Shown piece by piece: positions 16,279 through 24,515 of a DNA stretch of 64,000 nt. The first letter of the stretch is position 1, and each line of letters starts with the position of its first letter. A program made the position numbers and the translations under genes. Source of the DNA: an uncultured Lachnospiraceae bacterium (GTDB taxonomy: Bacteria > Bacillota > Clostridia > Lachnospirales > Lachnospiraceae); assembly GCA_910586125.1 (NCBI GenBank), contig CAJUHP010000017.1, forward strand, positions 1-64,000, in the 5' to 3' direction. A model generated the notes under the pieces. It was not told the DNA's origin, did no database searches, and saw only the letters and a program-made list of their open reading frames with translations.

Positions 16279-17661
16279 TCACTTCTCCACCAACGTTTCC
16301 CCCACTTTTCCTATATCTCCGGCCCCCATAGTTATCAACAATTCCCCGTGCATACAATGTTCTCGGAGAAAGTTTTCGATTTTTTCAAAGCTGTCCAGAT
16401 AATGGACCGAAGCGCCGTTTCGCTCCATTGTCTCTGCAAGCATCTGGGAGCTGACCCCCAGATCATCGGTTTCCCTGGCCGGAAAAATATCCGCCAATAC
16501 CACCTCGTCCGCCAGAGACAGCGTGCGGGCAAACTCTTCAAACAGCGCCTTTGTGCGGCTGTACGTGTGCGGCTGAAATACGCACCATACGCGGCTGTAC
16601 TGCATCTGCTTCGCCGCCTGTAAGGTCGCTTCGATCTCATCCGGATGATGGGCATAATCATCCACCACCGTGACACCCTGAAACTGCCCTTTTCGCTCAA
16701 AACGGCGTCCGGTTCCCTCAAAATGAGCCAGACCGGCCCGGACCGCCTCCCAGTCCGCCCCCATCTGTCTGGCCGCTGCTATGGCCGCCAGCGCATTCTC
16801 CACATTGTGAGCGCCGGGAACGCGAAGCTGCACCGGCTCATGCTCTCCCTTCGATGTCTCCACAAAAAAGCGGGGGGCATCCTGCTCGTCATGGCTCAGA
16901 TCCACTGCCCGGTAGTCCGACTCCGGCGCCGGCCCCACCGTCACCACCTTGCAGGGCAGTCCGTCCGTAATCTCTCTGTAATCCTCGATCCCCGTATCAA
17001 TGATAACCGTTCCTTCCTCCGGGACTCTGGCCGCAAAGCGCCGGAACGAATGCCGGATATCCTCCAGATCCTGAAAGAAATCCAGATGATCCTCCCGGAT
17101 GTTTAAAATCACTGCAATCGTGGGAAAAAACTCCAGAAAGCTGTTGGTGTACTCGCAGGCTTCCAGCACAATCGAATCGGACGCGCCGATCCGGACATTG
17201 CCGCCGATGGCCGGAAGCATACCGCCCACCGAGACCGTGGGATCGGCCCCCGCCTTTAAAAGAATCTCCGCCAGCATGGAAGTTGCGGTGGTCTTGCCGT
17301 GCGTTCCGGCCACAGCCGCCGCAACCCGGTAATTTTTTGTCATCTGGCCCAGAAGCTGCGCACGGCTCAAAAGCGGAACGCCCAGCTCCTTTGCCCGTAT
17401 GTATTCTGCGTTGTCCTTGTGTACCGCCGCCGTATAGACCACCGCATCCAAATCCTTTGTTATGTGGTCCGCTGCCTGCCCGATATAGATTGTCATGCCG
17501 TCCTGCTTCAGACGATCCGTCAGGCTGCTCTGATTCCAGTCGGACCCACTGACGACAAAACCGCGGGACAAAAGGATCTCCGCCAGGCCGCTCATGCTGA
17601 TTCCCCCGATGCCGATAAAATGGATTCTCACCGGTTTCTCAAAATCAATCTGATACATCAT
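16279..17661 (-). CDS. murC: UDP-N-acetylmuramate--L-alanine ligase MurC
   Basis: 460 aa, the normal length. The N-terminal Rossmann domain begins IHFIGIGGISMSGLAEILL. The central Mur ligase ATP loop is AAVAGTHGKTTATSMLAEI, followed by ECCEYTNSF-like EACEYTNSFLEFFP and NIREDHLDFF. The C-terminal domain contains DDYAHHPDEIEATL and FQPHTYSRTKAL, both diagnostic of MurC. It adds L-Ala to UDP-MurNAc in peptidoglycan synthesis in the cytoplasm. It follows aroK by 15 nt. The DnaA-box cluster begins right at its stop codon. Confidence 0.95.
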   Translation of the reverse strand: MMYQIDFEKPVRIHFIGIGGISMSGLAEILLSRGFVVSGSDWNQSSLTDRLKQDGMTIYIGQAADHITKDLDAVVYTAAVHKDNAEYIRAKELGVPLLSRAQLLGQMTKNYRVAAAVAGTHGKTTATSMLAEILLKAGADPTVSVGGMLPAIGGNVRIGASDSIVLEACEYTNSFLEFFPTIAVILNIREDHLDFFQDLEDIRHSFRRFAARVPEEGTVIIDTGIEDYREITDGLPCKVVTVGPAPESDYRAVDLSHDEQDAPRFFVETSKGEHEPVQLRVPGAHNVENALAAIAAARQMGADWEAVRAGLAHFEGTGRRFERKGQFQGVTVVDDYAHHPDEIEATLQAAKQMQYSRVWCVFQPHTYSRTKALFEEFARTLSLADEVVLADIFPARETDDLGVSSQMLAETMERNGASVHYLDSFEKIENFLREHCMHGELLITMGAGDIGKVGETLVEK

Positions 17662-17676
17662 TCTTTTCCTTTCTAA

Positions 17677-18195
17677 TTAAAATATATTCGCCTCCGCCAT
17701 TTTTCTTAACCGATCTACAACTTCACCCAGATCCATTTCCCCTTCATCCACCACCACATCCGCATATTGTTCATAGAGGGGAGTTCGCTCCTCGTACAGA
17801 TCACGAAGCGTCATGCCGTCCCGAAGCACAACGCCCCGATCCGTCAGATTTCCCAGCCGGCCGCACAGCGCCTCATAGCTGAGCTTCAGATAGACAACCG
17901 TGCCGATGGCGCCAAGATGCTCCATCGCCTCCCTGCCGTATATGACGCTTCCGCCCGGCGCGATGACCGCCCGGCCGCCTTTCACCTGGCTGTTCACACG
18001 GTTTTCCACGCGGATAAATCCGTCCATCCCCTCTGCGGCGATGATCTCCTTCAATAGCCGGCCTTCCTCCTGCTGGATCACCAGATCCGTATCTATGAAC
18101 TGATAACCGAGCCGTTTGGCCAGCAGCACTCCTACCGTACTTTTACCGGAGGCCGGCATTCCGATCAGTGTTATATTGTTCCAATTGTTCTTCAT
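17677..18195 (-). CDS. aroK: shikimate kinase
   Basis: 172 aa. The P-loop is GMPASGKSTVGVLLAKRLGY, the shikimate-binding Asp lies in FIDTDLVIQ, then come an Arg in RVENRVN, the Gly-rich GGSVIYGREAM and the lid arginines near CGRLGNLTDRG. It phosphorylates shikimate in the aromatic amino-acid pathway. It lies 15 nt upstream of murC on the same strand. The start at 18195 gives the normal family N-terminus. Confidence 0.88.
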   Translation of the reverse strand: MKNNWNNITLIGMPASGKSTVGVLLAKRLGYQFIDTDLVIQQEEGRLLKEIIAAEGMDGFIRVENRVNSQVKGGRAVIAPGGSVIYGREAMEHLGAIGTVVYLKLSYEALCGRLGNLTDRGVVLRDGMTLRDLYEERTPLYEQYADVVVDEGEMDLGEVVDRLRKMAEANIF

Positions 18196-18446
18196 CTCTC
18201 TGACCGCCCCTCTATTCTTTGTCTATTTTTTCCTGTTTTTCATTTATATTTCTTTTTCTTTTGTGCAAAAATACATGTTTTAACAATTGATTTACGCTTC
18301 GTTCATACTTTATCCATATCTTCCTGTTAAGATAAGATCATCCAAAACAGATACATTTGTGTCAGCCATCAAGCAAGATGCATATAGATCTTTCATAATT
18401 TTCCCGGAACATTATGTTCCGGGAACTCCTCGTTTTTCCGGCTTTT

Positions 18447-19316
18447 CTACCGTTTCGGATCTTCAAACTCCCCCTGATGCTCCCGAAAGAAATCATAGTA
18501 GGAACGCACGTTCTGCAGTTTTGTCCAGTGCTTCACCCGGACCGGCGTCTCGTCCAAATCATAGATCCGCGCGCCGCGCAGAGCCAAAAGAAACGGCGAA
18601 TGGGTGGAGATCACAAACTGACAGTGAAAGAAGCGCGCAGCATCCTCAATCCACCGCACCAGCTCGTGCTGCCGCTTGGGAGAAAGGCTGTTTTCCGGCT
18701 CATCCAGAATATATAAGCCGCTCTCTTCCATCTTCTGCACAAAATACAGAAAGGCGCTCTCGCCGTTGGAGCGCTCCGGCGCATTGGGCATCAGATTTTC
18801 CCGCACATAGCGGGACTGGGTCCGGCTTTTCGCCTGGTTTGCCAACCGCAGCGCCTCATAATCCTCCAGGGAATTCACGCGAAAAGGCGTGTGTTTTTTA
18901 TGCAGATACTCCTGAAACATTTCTTCCCGCCTGTGGTCGATGCCCTCGTTCAGATACCGGAGATTGAGCATATAGTCAAAGACGTCGTCGCTGGTGATGA
19001 TCCGGCAGTTTTCCGGCCGCTCCCCCGTCCATTTCACTTCGCACAGATCCAAATAATCCGGAAAAAAAGAGGACTTATTGTAGATGGAATCCCGGTCCGC
19101 TCCTGTCTTCTGGGCAATCACATTCAGCGCCGTCGTCTTCCCGCAGCCGTTTCCGCCGTGGAGAATCGTCACCGGCTCAAAGTCCAAGGCGGTGAGCTCC
19201 ACCGAAGAAAGCACCTGAAACGGATAAAAATCTGAGTAGCATTTCCGTTTCACAGTACAAAAAAAATCAAATTCCCGGTCGCGATCCGGAAAGGTTATTC
19301 TTTTTAAATACAGCAT
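18447..19316 (-). CDS. AAA/ABC-like ATPase, single gene of unknown role
   Basis: 289 aa ATPase of the AAA_21/OLD-like, ABC-type fold. Walker A is HGGNGCGKTTALN near residue 60, an ABC-like signature is SNGESAFLYF, Walker B is GLYILDEPENSLS and the H-loop is VISTHSPFLL. There is no membrane segment and no adjacent nuclease or toxin-like gene, which argues against a Septu- or retron-type defence pair. It is isolated by a terminator upstream (19364-19383) and 250 bp of noncoding DNA downstream. Function unassigned. Confidence 0.8.
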   Translation of the reverse strand: MLYLKRITFPDRDREFDFFCTVKRKCYSDFYPFQVLSSVELTALDFEPVTILHGGNGCGKTTALNVIAQKTGADRDSIYNKSSFFPDYLDLCEVKWTGERPENCRIITSDDVFDYMLNLRYLNEGIDHRREEMFQEYLHKKHTPFRVNSLEDYEALRLANQAKSRTQSRYVRENLMPNAPERSNGESAFLYFVQKMEESGLYILDEPENSLSPKRQHELVRWIEDAARFFHCQFVISTHSPFLLALRGARIYDLDETPVRVKHWTKLQNVRSYYDFFREHQGEFEDPKR

Positions 19317-19363
19317 CGCACGTACCTTCTTTCACAGAAATGAGCCCGTTTCCTGTACAAAAA

Positions 19364-19387
19364 GGACGGCTGGTCAGCCGTCCCTGT
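19364..19387 (-). terminator. terminator of the 95-aa membrane protein gene
   Basis: GGACGGCTG and CAGCCGTCC form a 9-bp stem with a 2-nt gap (probably a tetraloop in practice). On the minus strand it is followed by TTTTTGTAC, as expected of an intrinsic terminator, 22 nt past the stop at 19409. Confidence 0.75.
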
Positions 19388-19408
19388 CTTTTTCCTGGGT
19401 ACCGTTCG

Positions 19409-19696
19409 TTATCCCTCTGCGCCCGCCTCCGTCTCCGGAATCTCCTCATCTGACAAAACGCCGGCCATATCGCCCACCAGCATCGTCTCCGCCTTATAGG
19501 TGGGCAGCGACGCCAGATACGCATTTCTCTCGTTGCGGATCGTCACGCCGATCGCGCCGGCAATCAGCGCCAGCGCCAGAACCGCTCCGAGAATAACGCC
19601 GGCCTTTACAAATTTGGCCTGCTTTTTCTGCTTCTGAAGCGTTTCCTTGCGGCCTGCTTTTTCCTTTTTATATTGATTTACCTTTTCTACGCTCAT
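19409..19696 (-). CDS. small single-pass membrane protein, unknown
   Basis: 95 aa. Residues 1-28 are Lys/Glu/Gln-rich and probably helical (VNQYKKEKAGRKETLQKQKK). One transmembrane helix follows at about 31-51 (AGVILGAVLALALIAGAIGV), then a short external tail ending in acidic ETEAGAEG. No family recognised. It has its own terminator. The start at 19696 is preceded by a purine-rich AGGAAAGGAT. Confidence 0.6.
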   Translation of the reverse strand: MSVEKVNQYKKEKAGRKETLQKQKKQAKFVKAGVILGAVLALALIAGAIGVTIRNERNAYLASLPTYKAETMLVGDMAGVLSDEEIPETEAGAEG

Positions 19697-19865
19697 GTCT
19701 CTCTATCCTTTCCTGCATTGCTGGACTTCTCATAGCGCCGTTGGCGGCTTTCATAAGTATACTACAACTTAACAGCCTTGTAAATTGGATTTCTCAGGAT
19801 TGTGCGCGGAAAAATATTTTTTACCGTCCGAAAGTGGTCAGAACGCATAGAGAAACACCGCTTTT

Positions 19866-20178
19866 TTAAAAAACCTCTCGGCCTGTAGGATTCAATAAAT
19901 ATATCAAATCCCTGTTCAGCAGAGCCGCCAGATAACAAAATGCACTGTTGGACATAACCATTCCCTTGCACATACTCATCAACTGCATATCCACATAATT
20001 TTTGCCGTTTGTATTCCCCTCCACATAGGTGACGGTCCAAAACTGGTCCAACCCCAGTTCAAGCATATGCGCCTTACACCAGTCTATGTCATCTGAAAAC
20101 ACAAAACAGTTCCATATGCCGGGTGTCTGACAGACAAACTCCCGAAAACATTGCCGGTTTTTTGCACTTCTCAGTCTG
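19866..20178 (-). pseudogene. C-terminal relic of a GT11-like (alpha-1,2-fucosyltransferase) gene
   Basis: The minus strand from about 20178 to the stop at 19866 reads NCFVFSDDIDWCK, then YVDMQLMSMCKGMVMSNSAF. This matches the GT11 C-terminal pattern FSDDxxWxK...D..LMS.C...I.aNS(S/T)FS. The N-terminal two thirds are missing: the frame runs without a start codon into the 3' end of the ABC transporter gene. The WWxAWLN-type motif is altered to CYLAALLN. It is likely the remains of a capsule or glycan gene after deletion. Family assignment is from motif memory. Confidence 0.6.
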
Positions 20179-21942
20179 CTATCCGTGAAGCTGCGCCGTG
20201 GTATAGAGCTGGTAGTACATTCCCTGTTTCTTCATCAACACCTCGTGACTGCCTTCCTCCACAATCCGGTTCCCCGAGAGAACCAAAATCCGGTCGGCCC
20301 CGTGAATCGTCGTCAGCCGGTGCGCAATGGTCAGCGTCGTGCGGCCTGCCGCCAGTTTATCCAGGGATTCCGACACCAGATGCTCGCTCTCATTGTCCAG
20401 CGCCGCCGTGGCCTCGTCAAGCAGAAGAATCTTCGGCGCCTTTAGAAAGACGCGCGCAATGCTGATTCTCTGCTTCTGCCCTCCCGACAGTTTCACGCCC
20501 CGCTCCCCCACATACGTGTCATAGCCGTCTTTGAGCTGTGTGATAAAGTCATGCGCTCCGGCCAGCTTGGCCGCCGCGATCACGTCCTCTCTCGCGGCTC
20601 CGGGCCTGCCGTATTCGATATTTTCATAGACACTGCCGGAGAACAGATACACGTCCTGCTGAACGACGCCCACGTTTTCCCGCAGGCTCTTGAGCGTCAC
20701 TCCCCGTACATCCTGCCCGTCCAGAAGAACCCCGCCCGCGGTGGGATCGTAAAAACGGGGGATCAGATTGCACAGCGTCGTCTTTCCCCCTCCCGACGGC
20801 CCTACCAGGGCGATCTTCTCTCCCGGCCGGATCGTCAGGTTGATGTCGGACAGCACCGGCGTCTTCTCATCGTCCGGGTAGGCGAAGGAGACGTGATCGA
20901 AGGTGAGCTGTCCCTCCACGCCCGTCAAAGGCTGCGCTCCCTCCTCGTCAAAAATATCCACCTTGGCATCCATCAGCTCCGTAAACCGCTCGATCCCCGT
21001 CATTCCCCTCTGGAACTGTTCGGCAAACTCGATGATGCGGCGGATGGTCGCCAAAAGCGTGGTCACATACATCGTGTACGCCACCAGATCTTCCGGCGCG
21101 ATCAAGCCCCGTATCATAAAAAGGCCGCCGGCCACGATCACGACCACATACATCAGACCGTCAAAGATCCGGATCGTGTTCTGAAACGCCGCCATATATT
21201 TGTAAGTCTGACGTTTGATCTGCAGAAATTCCCGGTTGTCGCGGTTGAATTTCTGCCGCTCTACATCCTCGTTGGCGAAAGCCCGAACGACCTTGTTACC
21301 GAGGAGGCTGTCTTCAATCCGGGCATTCAGCTCTCCGATATGATTGCGCTGCCGCTTGAACGCCTTTCTCACCTGAATGTTAAAATAGGAGCAGGAAACG
21401 GCCATCACCGGAACCAGCACAAACAGGATAACCGTCAGCGCCAGGTTGATCTGAGCCAGGATCAAAAAGGCCGCCGCCGCTTTTAAAAAAGCGATGAAGA
21501 ACTCCTCCGGACAGTGGTGGGCAAATTCTGTCACGTCGAACAGATCGCTGGTAATTCTGGACATAATCTGCCCGACTTTGGTATTGCTGAAATAGTGATC
21601 CGACAGCTTCTGCAGGTGGTCAAACGCATCCTGGCGCATGTCTGTCTCGATGGCTGCCCCCATCACGTGGCCCGTGTAGGCCATATAGAAGCTGGCCATC
21701 CCATCAATGATCCGCAGCCCAAAATAGATCCCGCCGATGATCAGGATCGTGCGCACCGTCAGAGAGGAGAGATCGTTCATGCCGACGCCTGTCACATAGC
21801 GCAGAATCAAAGGCAGCACCAACTCGCAGACGGTAGTCAGCGCCGCGCAGAACAGATCCATCGCCATGATCTTCGCGTAGGGCCGGTAATAAGGCAGAAA
21901 GCGTTTTAACAGGACGCTGGTCTTCATCGCTCTTGTTTCCAT
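20179..21942 (-). CDS. ABC exporter, fused membrane and ATPase domains
   Basis: 587 aa, one half of a homodimeric or heterodimeric type IV ABC exporter. Residues 1-310 carry six transmembrane helices (MAMDLFCAALTTVCELVLPL, then LTVRTILIIGGIYFGLRIID). The NBD has Walker A VGPSGGGKTTLCNL, Q-loop GVVQQDVYLF, signature VKLSGGQKQRISIARVFL, Walker B ILLLDEATAALD and H-loop TLTIAHRL. Such proteins export lipids, drugs or peptides; the substrate is not evident. The ROK kinase gene lies 9 nt upstream, so the two are cotranscribed. A weak site favours 21942; an internal ATG at 21927 is possible. Confidence 0.9.
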   Translation of the reverse strand: METRAMKTSVLLKRFLPYYRPYAKIMAMDLFCAALTTVCELVLPLILRYVTGVGMNDLSSLTVRTILIIGGIYFGLRIIDGMASFYMAYTGHVMGAAIETDMRQDAFDHLQKLSDHYFSNTKVGQIMSRITSDLFDVTEFAHHCPEEFFIAFLKAAAAFLILAQINLALTVILFVLVPVMAVSCSYFNIQVRKAFKRQRNHIGELNARIEDSLLGNKVVRAFANEDVERQKFNRDNREFLQIKRQTYKYMAAFQNTIRIFDGLMYVVVIVAGGLFMIRGLIAPEDLVAYTMYVTTLLATIRRIIEFAEQFQRGMTGIERFTELMDAKVDIFDEEGAQPLTGVEGQLTFDHVSFAYPDDEKTPVLSDINLTIRPGEKIALVGPSGGGKTTLCNLIPRFYDPTAGGVLLDGQDVRGVTLKSLRENVGVVQQDVYLFSGSVYENIEYGRPGAAREDVIAAAKLAGAHDFITQLKDGYDTYVGERGVKLSGGQKQRISIARVFLKAPKILLLDEATAALDNESEHLVSESLDKLAAGRTTLTIAHRLTTIHGADRILVLSGNRIVEEGSHEVLMKKQGMYYQLYTTAQLHG

Positions 21943-21951
21943 AATGCTTTG

Positions 21952-22905
21952 TTATTCCCCCAGTATCAGTCTGGCCGCGCCGAATATGCCGGCGTCGTTG
22001 CCGAGAGTCGCCAGGCAGATCTTAGCCTGCGGCTTTTGAATGAAAAGAAAGCTCTCATAATGACGGCGGATCACATCCAGCAGATACTGGCCGGCCTTGC
22101 TCACACCGCCGCCGATGACAAAGCACTGCGGGTCCGTCATATGCGAGATATGAGCCATGGCCCAGCCCAGATAGCGCATCGAGCAGTCCACAGAACGCAC
22201 CGCCAGATCATCCCCGGCCTTGGCCGCATCCAGCACATCCTTGGCCGTCAGATTTTCCACGGCCCGCAGGCTGCTCGGCGTATCCTCCTGCGCCAGAAAA
22301 CGGCGGGCTACCCGCACGATGCCGGTCGCTGAGGTGTACTGCTCCAGGCAGCCGTGACCGCCGCAGTTGCAGGCGTCCGGCTCGTTTGGATTCATAATCA
22401 TATGTCCCAGCTCGCCGCCCATGCCGAAATTGCCGGCGATCAGCCGCCCTCTCTCGATCACGCCGCCGCCCACGCCGGTCCCCAGCGTGATCATAACCAC
22501 ACTGTCATAACTCTTTCCGCCGCCCTGCCACATCTCGCCCAGGGCTGCCGCGTTGGCGTCATTGACTGCGCGCACCTTCACACCGCCCAGATATCCGGAC
22601 AGTTCTTCGTTGATCTTCAGATCATAGACGCCCAGATTGACCAGGGCGCTGATGCTGCCGTTTGGCATCACCGGCCCCGGAATTCCCACGCCCACGCCGG
22701 CAAGCTCTGCCGAACGGATTCCCCTCTTCTGCAGCACTTCCCGGACGGAAGCCGCGAGATCGGCATACAGCTTTTCCTTGCGCCCCTCGGTCTTTGTGGG
22801 GATCTCCCACTTCTCCGACAGAATGCCGTCCTCCTGAAACAGGCCGAATTTAATCGTTGTTCCTCCCACGTCGATCCCGATGCAATGTCTCATCATCATA
22901 CCCAT
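21952..22905 (-). CDS. glcK: ROK-family glucokinase
   Basis: 317 aa. The N-terminal phosphate loop is GIDVGGTTIKFGLF and the second is VMITLGTGVGGGVI. The sugar-binding region is GELGHM, and the ROK zinc motif CNCGGHGCLEQYTS (about residues 178-191) carries the CxCGxxGCxE signature. These features fit ROK glucokinases of Firmicutes that phosphorylate glucose with ATP. AAGGAG lies upstream of the ATG at 22905. It heads a transcript continuing into the ABC exporter. Confidence 0.88.
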   Translation of the reverse strand: MGMMMRHCIGIDVGGTTIKFGLFQEDGILSEKWEIPTKTEGRKEKLYADLAASVREVLQKRGIRSAELAGVGVGIPGPVMPNGSISALVNLGVYDLKINEELSGYLGGVKVRAVNDANAAALGEMWQGGGKSYDSVVMITLGTGVGGGVIERGRLIAGNFGMGGELGHMIMNPNEPDACNCGGHGCLEQYTSATGIVRVARRFLAQEDTPSSLRAVENLTAKDVLDAAKAGDDLAVRSVDCSMRYLGWAMAHISHMTDPQCFVIGGGVSKAGQYLLDVIRRHYESFLFIQKPQAKICLATLGNDAGIFGAARLILGE

Positions 22906-23103
22906 TGATTCCCTTCTCCTTTGAATTTGACAGAGGCCACGCCTCTGTCTTGATTATAACGGAAAGAGCAGAGAAAAACAATCCTTTCCTAACACAAAAT
23001 CAGCGAACACTTCTGCCGGCAGCCAGAAAGCCAAACGCTGCATGGCAAAACGGATTGCTCTCACATAGCGCGGCTGTCACGACATTGAAAAACAATTCCG
23101 ACC

Positions 23104-23206
23104 GCAAAAAAGGCGGCTGCAAAACACAGATTACATACAATATATGGTATCCATACACGAACCTGCACAACCATATTTTGTATTGTACCTGCGTTTTGCA
23201 GCCGCC
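23104..23206 (-). repeat. nested-hairpin repeat, copy 1, serving as metK terminator
   Basis: An outer stem GGCGGCTGCAAAAC / GTTTTGCAGCCGCC encloses an inner AT-rich stem around ATATGG / CCATAT. On the minus strand it starts 25 nt after the metK stop and ends in a run of six T. The element aligns base for base, without gaps and at roughly 70-75 percent identity, to the element at 32654-32758, including the interior positions. Confidence 0.75.
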
Positions 23207-23230
23207 CTCCGATTTGTTTCCCGTTTTTCC

Positions 23231-24418
23231 TTACAGATACTTTTTAAGGCTCTCCACGCGGTCCAGTCTCTCCCAGCTCACGTCGATATCCGTGCGGCCG
23301 AAATGTCCGTAGGCCGCCGTCTGCTTATAGATCGGGCGGCGCAGATCCAGCATTTTGATAATGCCGGCAGGCCGCAGATCAAAGTTTTCGCGGATAATCT
23401 CCACCAAACGCTCGTCGGACAGACGGCCCGTGCCGAAGGTGTCCACCATCACGGACGTCGGCTGCGCCACGCCGATGGCGTAGGATAGCTGGATTTCGCA
23501 CTTGTCCGCCAGACCGGCCGCCACGATGTTCTTCGCCACATAGCGGGCCGCGTAGGCCGCGGAGCGGTCCACCTTGGTGCAGTCCTTGCCGGAGAATGCG
23601 CCGCCGCCGTGACGGGCGTATCCGCCGTAGGTGTCCACAATGATCTTGCGTCCGGTCAGGCCCGCGTCGCCGGCCGGACCGCCGATCACAAAACGGCCTG
23701 TGGGGTTGATGAAATATTTTGTCTCACCGTCCACCATCTCCTTCGGCACAATCGGATCGATGACATACTTGCGGATGTCGGCATGGATCTGCTCCTGCGT
23801 CACCTCCGGAGCGTGCTGTGTGGAGATGACAACCGCGTCGATATGTACCGGCTTTCCCTTCTCGTCATACTCCACCGTGACCTGGCTCTTGCCGTCGGGG
23901 CGCAGATAGCTGAGCGTCCCGTCCTTGCGGACCTCGGTCAGACGGCGGGTCAGCTTGTGCGCCAGACTGATCGGGTAAGGCATGTACTCCGGCGTCTCGT
24001 TGGTGGCATAGCCGAACATCATCCCCTGGTCGCCCGCGCCGATGGCCTCAAGCTCCTCGTCGGACATCGTCTTCTCCTTCGCCTCCAGCGCCTGGTCCAC
24101 GCCCATGGCGATATCTGCGGACTGCTTGTCGATCGACAGCATCACCGCGCAGGTATTGCCGTCAAAGCCAACCGAAGAATCGTTGTAGCCGATCTCTGTC
24201 ACCGTGCGGCGGACAATCGCCTGCATGTCAACGGACGCCTTGGTGGTGATTTCACCCACCAGCATGACAAAACCGGTGCCGGCAAACGTCTCGCAGGCCA
24301 CACGGCTCATCGGATCCTGCTCCATCAGCGCGTCCAAAACGGCGTCGGACACGGCGTCGCAGACTTTATCCGGATGGCCTTCGGTTACAGATTCAGAGGT
24401 AAATAATCTTTTTTCCAT
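23231..24418 (-). CDS. metK: S-adenosylmethionine synthetase
   Basis: 395 aa, the normal length. It starts MEKRLFTSESVTEGHPDKVCD with the ATP-binding GHPDK motif. The hexapeptide GAGDQGMMFGYA and the P-loop-like GGGAFSGKDCTKVDRS are diagnostic. It makes SAM from methionine and ATP. It is the second gene of a transcript that begins with a SAM-I riboswitch (26232-26383) and first encodes a lipoprotein glycosidase. No terminator or second riboswitch is seen in the 97-nt gap, so metK is predicted to be repressed by its own product. AAAGGAG precedes the ATG. Confidence 0.96.
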   Translation of the reverse strand: MEKRLFTSESVTEGHPDKVCDAVSDAVLDALMEQDPMSRVACETFAGTGFVMLVGEITTKASVDMQAIVRRTVTEIGYNDSSVGFDGNTCAVMLSIDKQSADIAMGVDQALEAKEKTMSDEELEAIGAGDQGMMFGYATNETPEYMPYPISLAHKLTRRLTEVRKDGTLSYLRPDGKSQVTVEYDEKGKPVHIDAVVISTQHAPEVTQEQIHADIRKYVIDPIVPKEMVDGETKYFINPTGRFVIGGPAGDAGLTGRKIIVDTYGGYARHGGGAFSGKDCTKVDRSAAYAARYVAKNIVAAGLADKCEIQLSYAIGVAQPTSVMVDTFGTGRLSDERLVEIIRENFDLRPAGIIKMLDLRRPIYKQTAAYGHFGRTDIDVSWERLDRVESLKKYL

Positions 24419-24515
24419 AGTTTTGCTCCTTTGTTTTTTGTCATTCTTTCTATATGGATTCCTTATTACAGGGAATTTTTAAATGTTCTCTGACGCCCTG
24501 CCCCCGCGCGTTATC

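Noticed and set aside
16109..16340. Chromosomal origin (oriC) at the DnaA-box cluster
   Set aside because: No dnaA, dnaN, rnpA/rpmH or clear AT-rich unwinding region nearby, so I call it only a DnaA-box cluster.
18447..19316. Defence ATPase (Septu, Gabija or retron type)
   Set aside because: The gene is single, with no adjacent nuclease, helicase or reverse transcriptase, so the fold alone does not support this.
24419..24515. Second SAM riboswitch or own leader for metK
   Set aside because: The gap is 97 nt, with no S-box motifs and no terminator hairpin.
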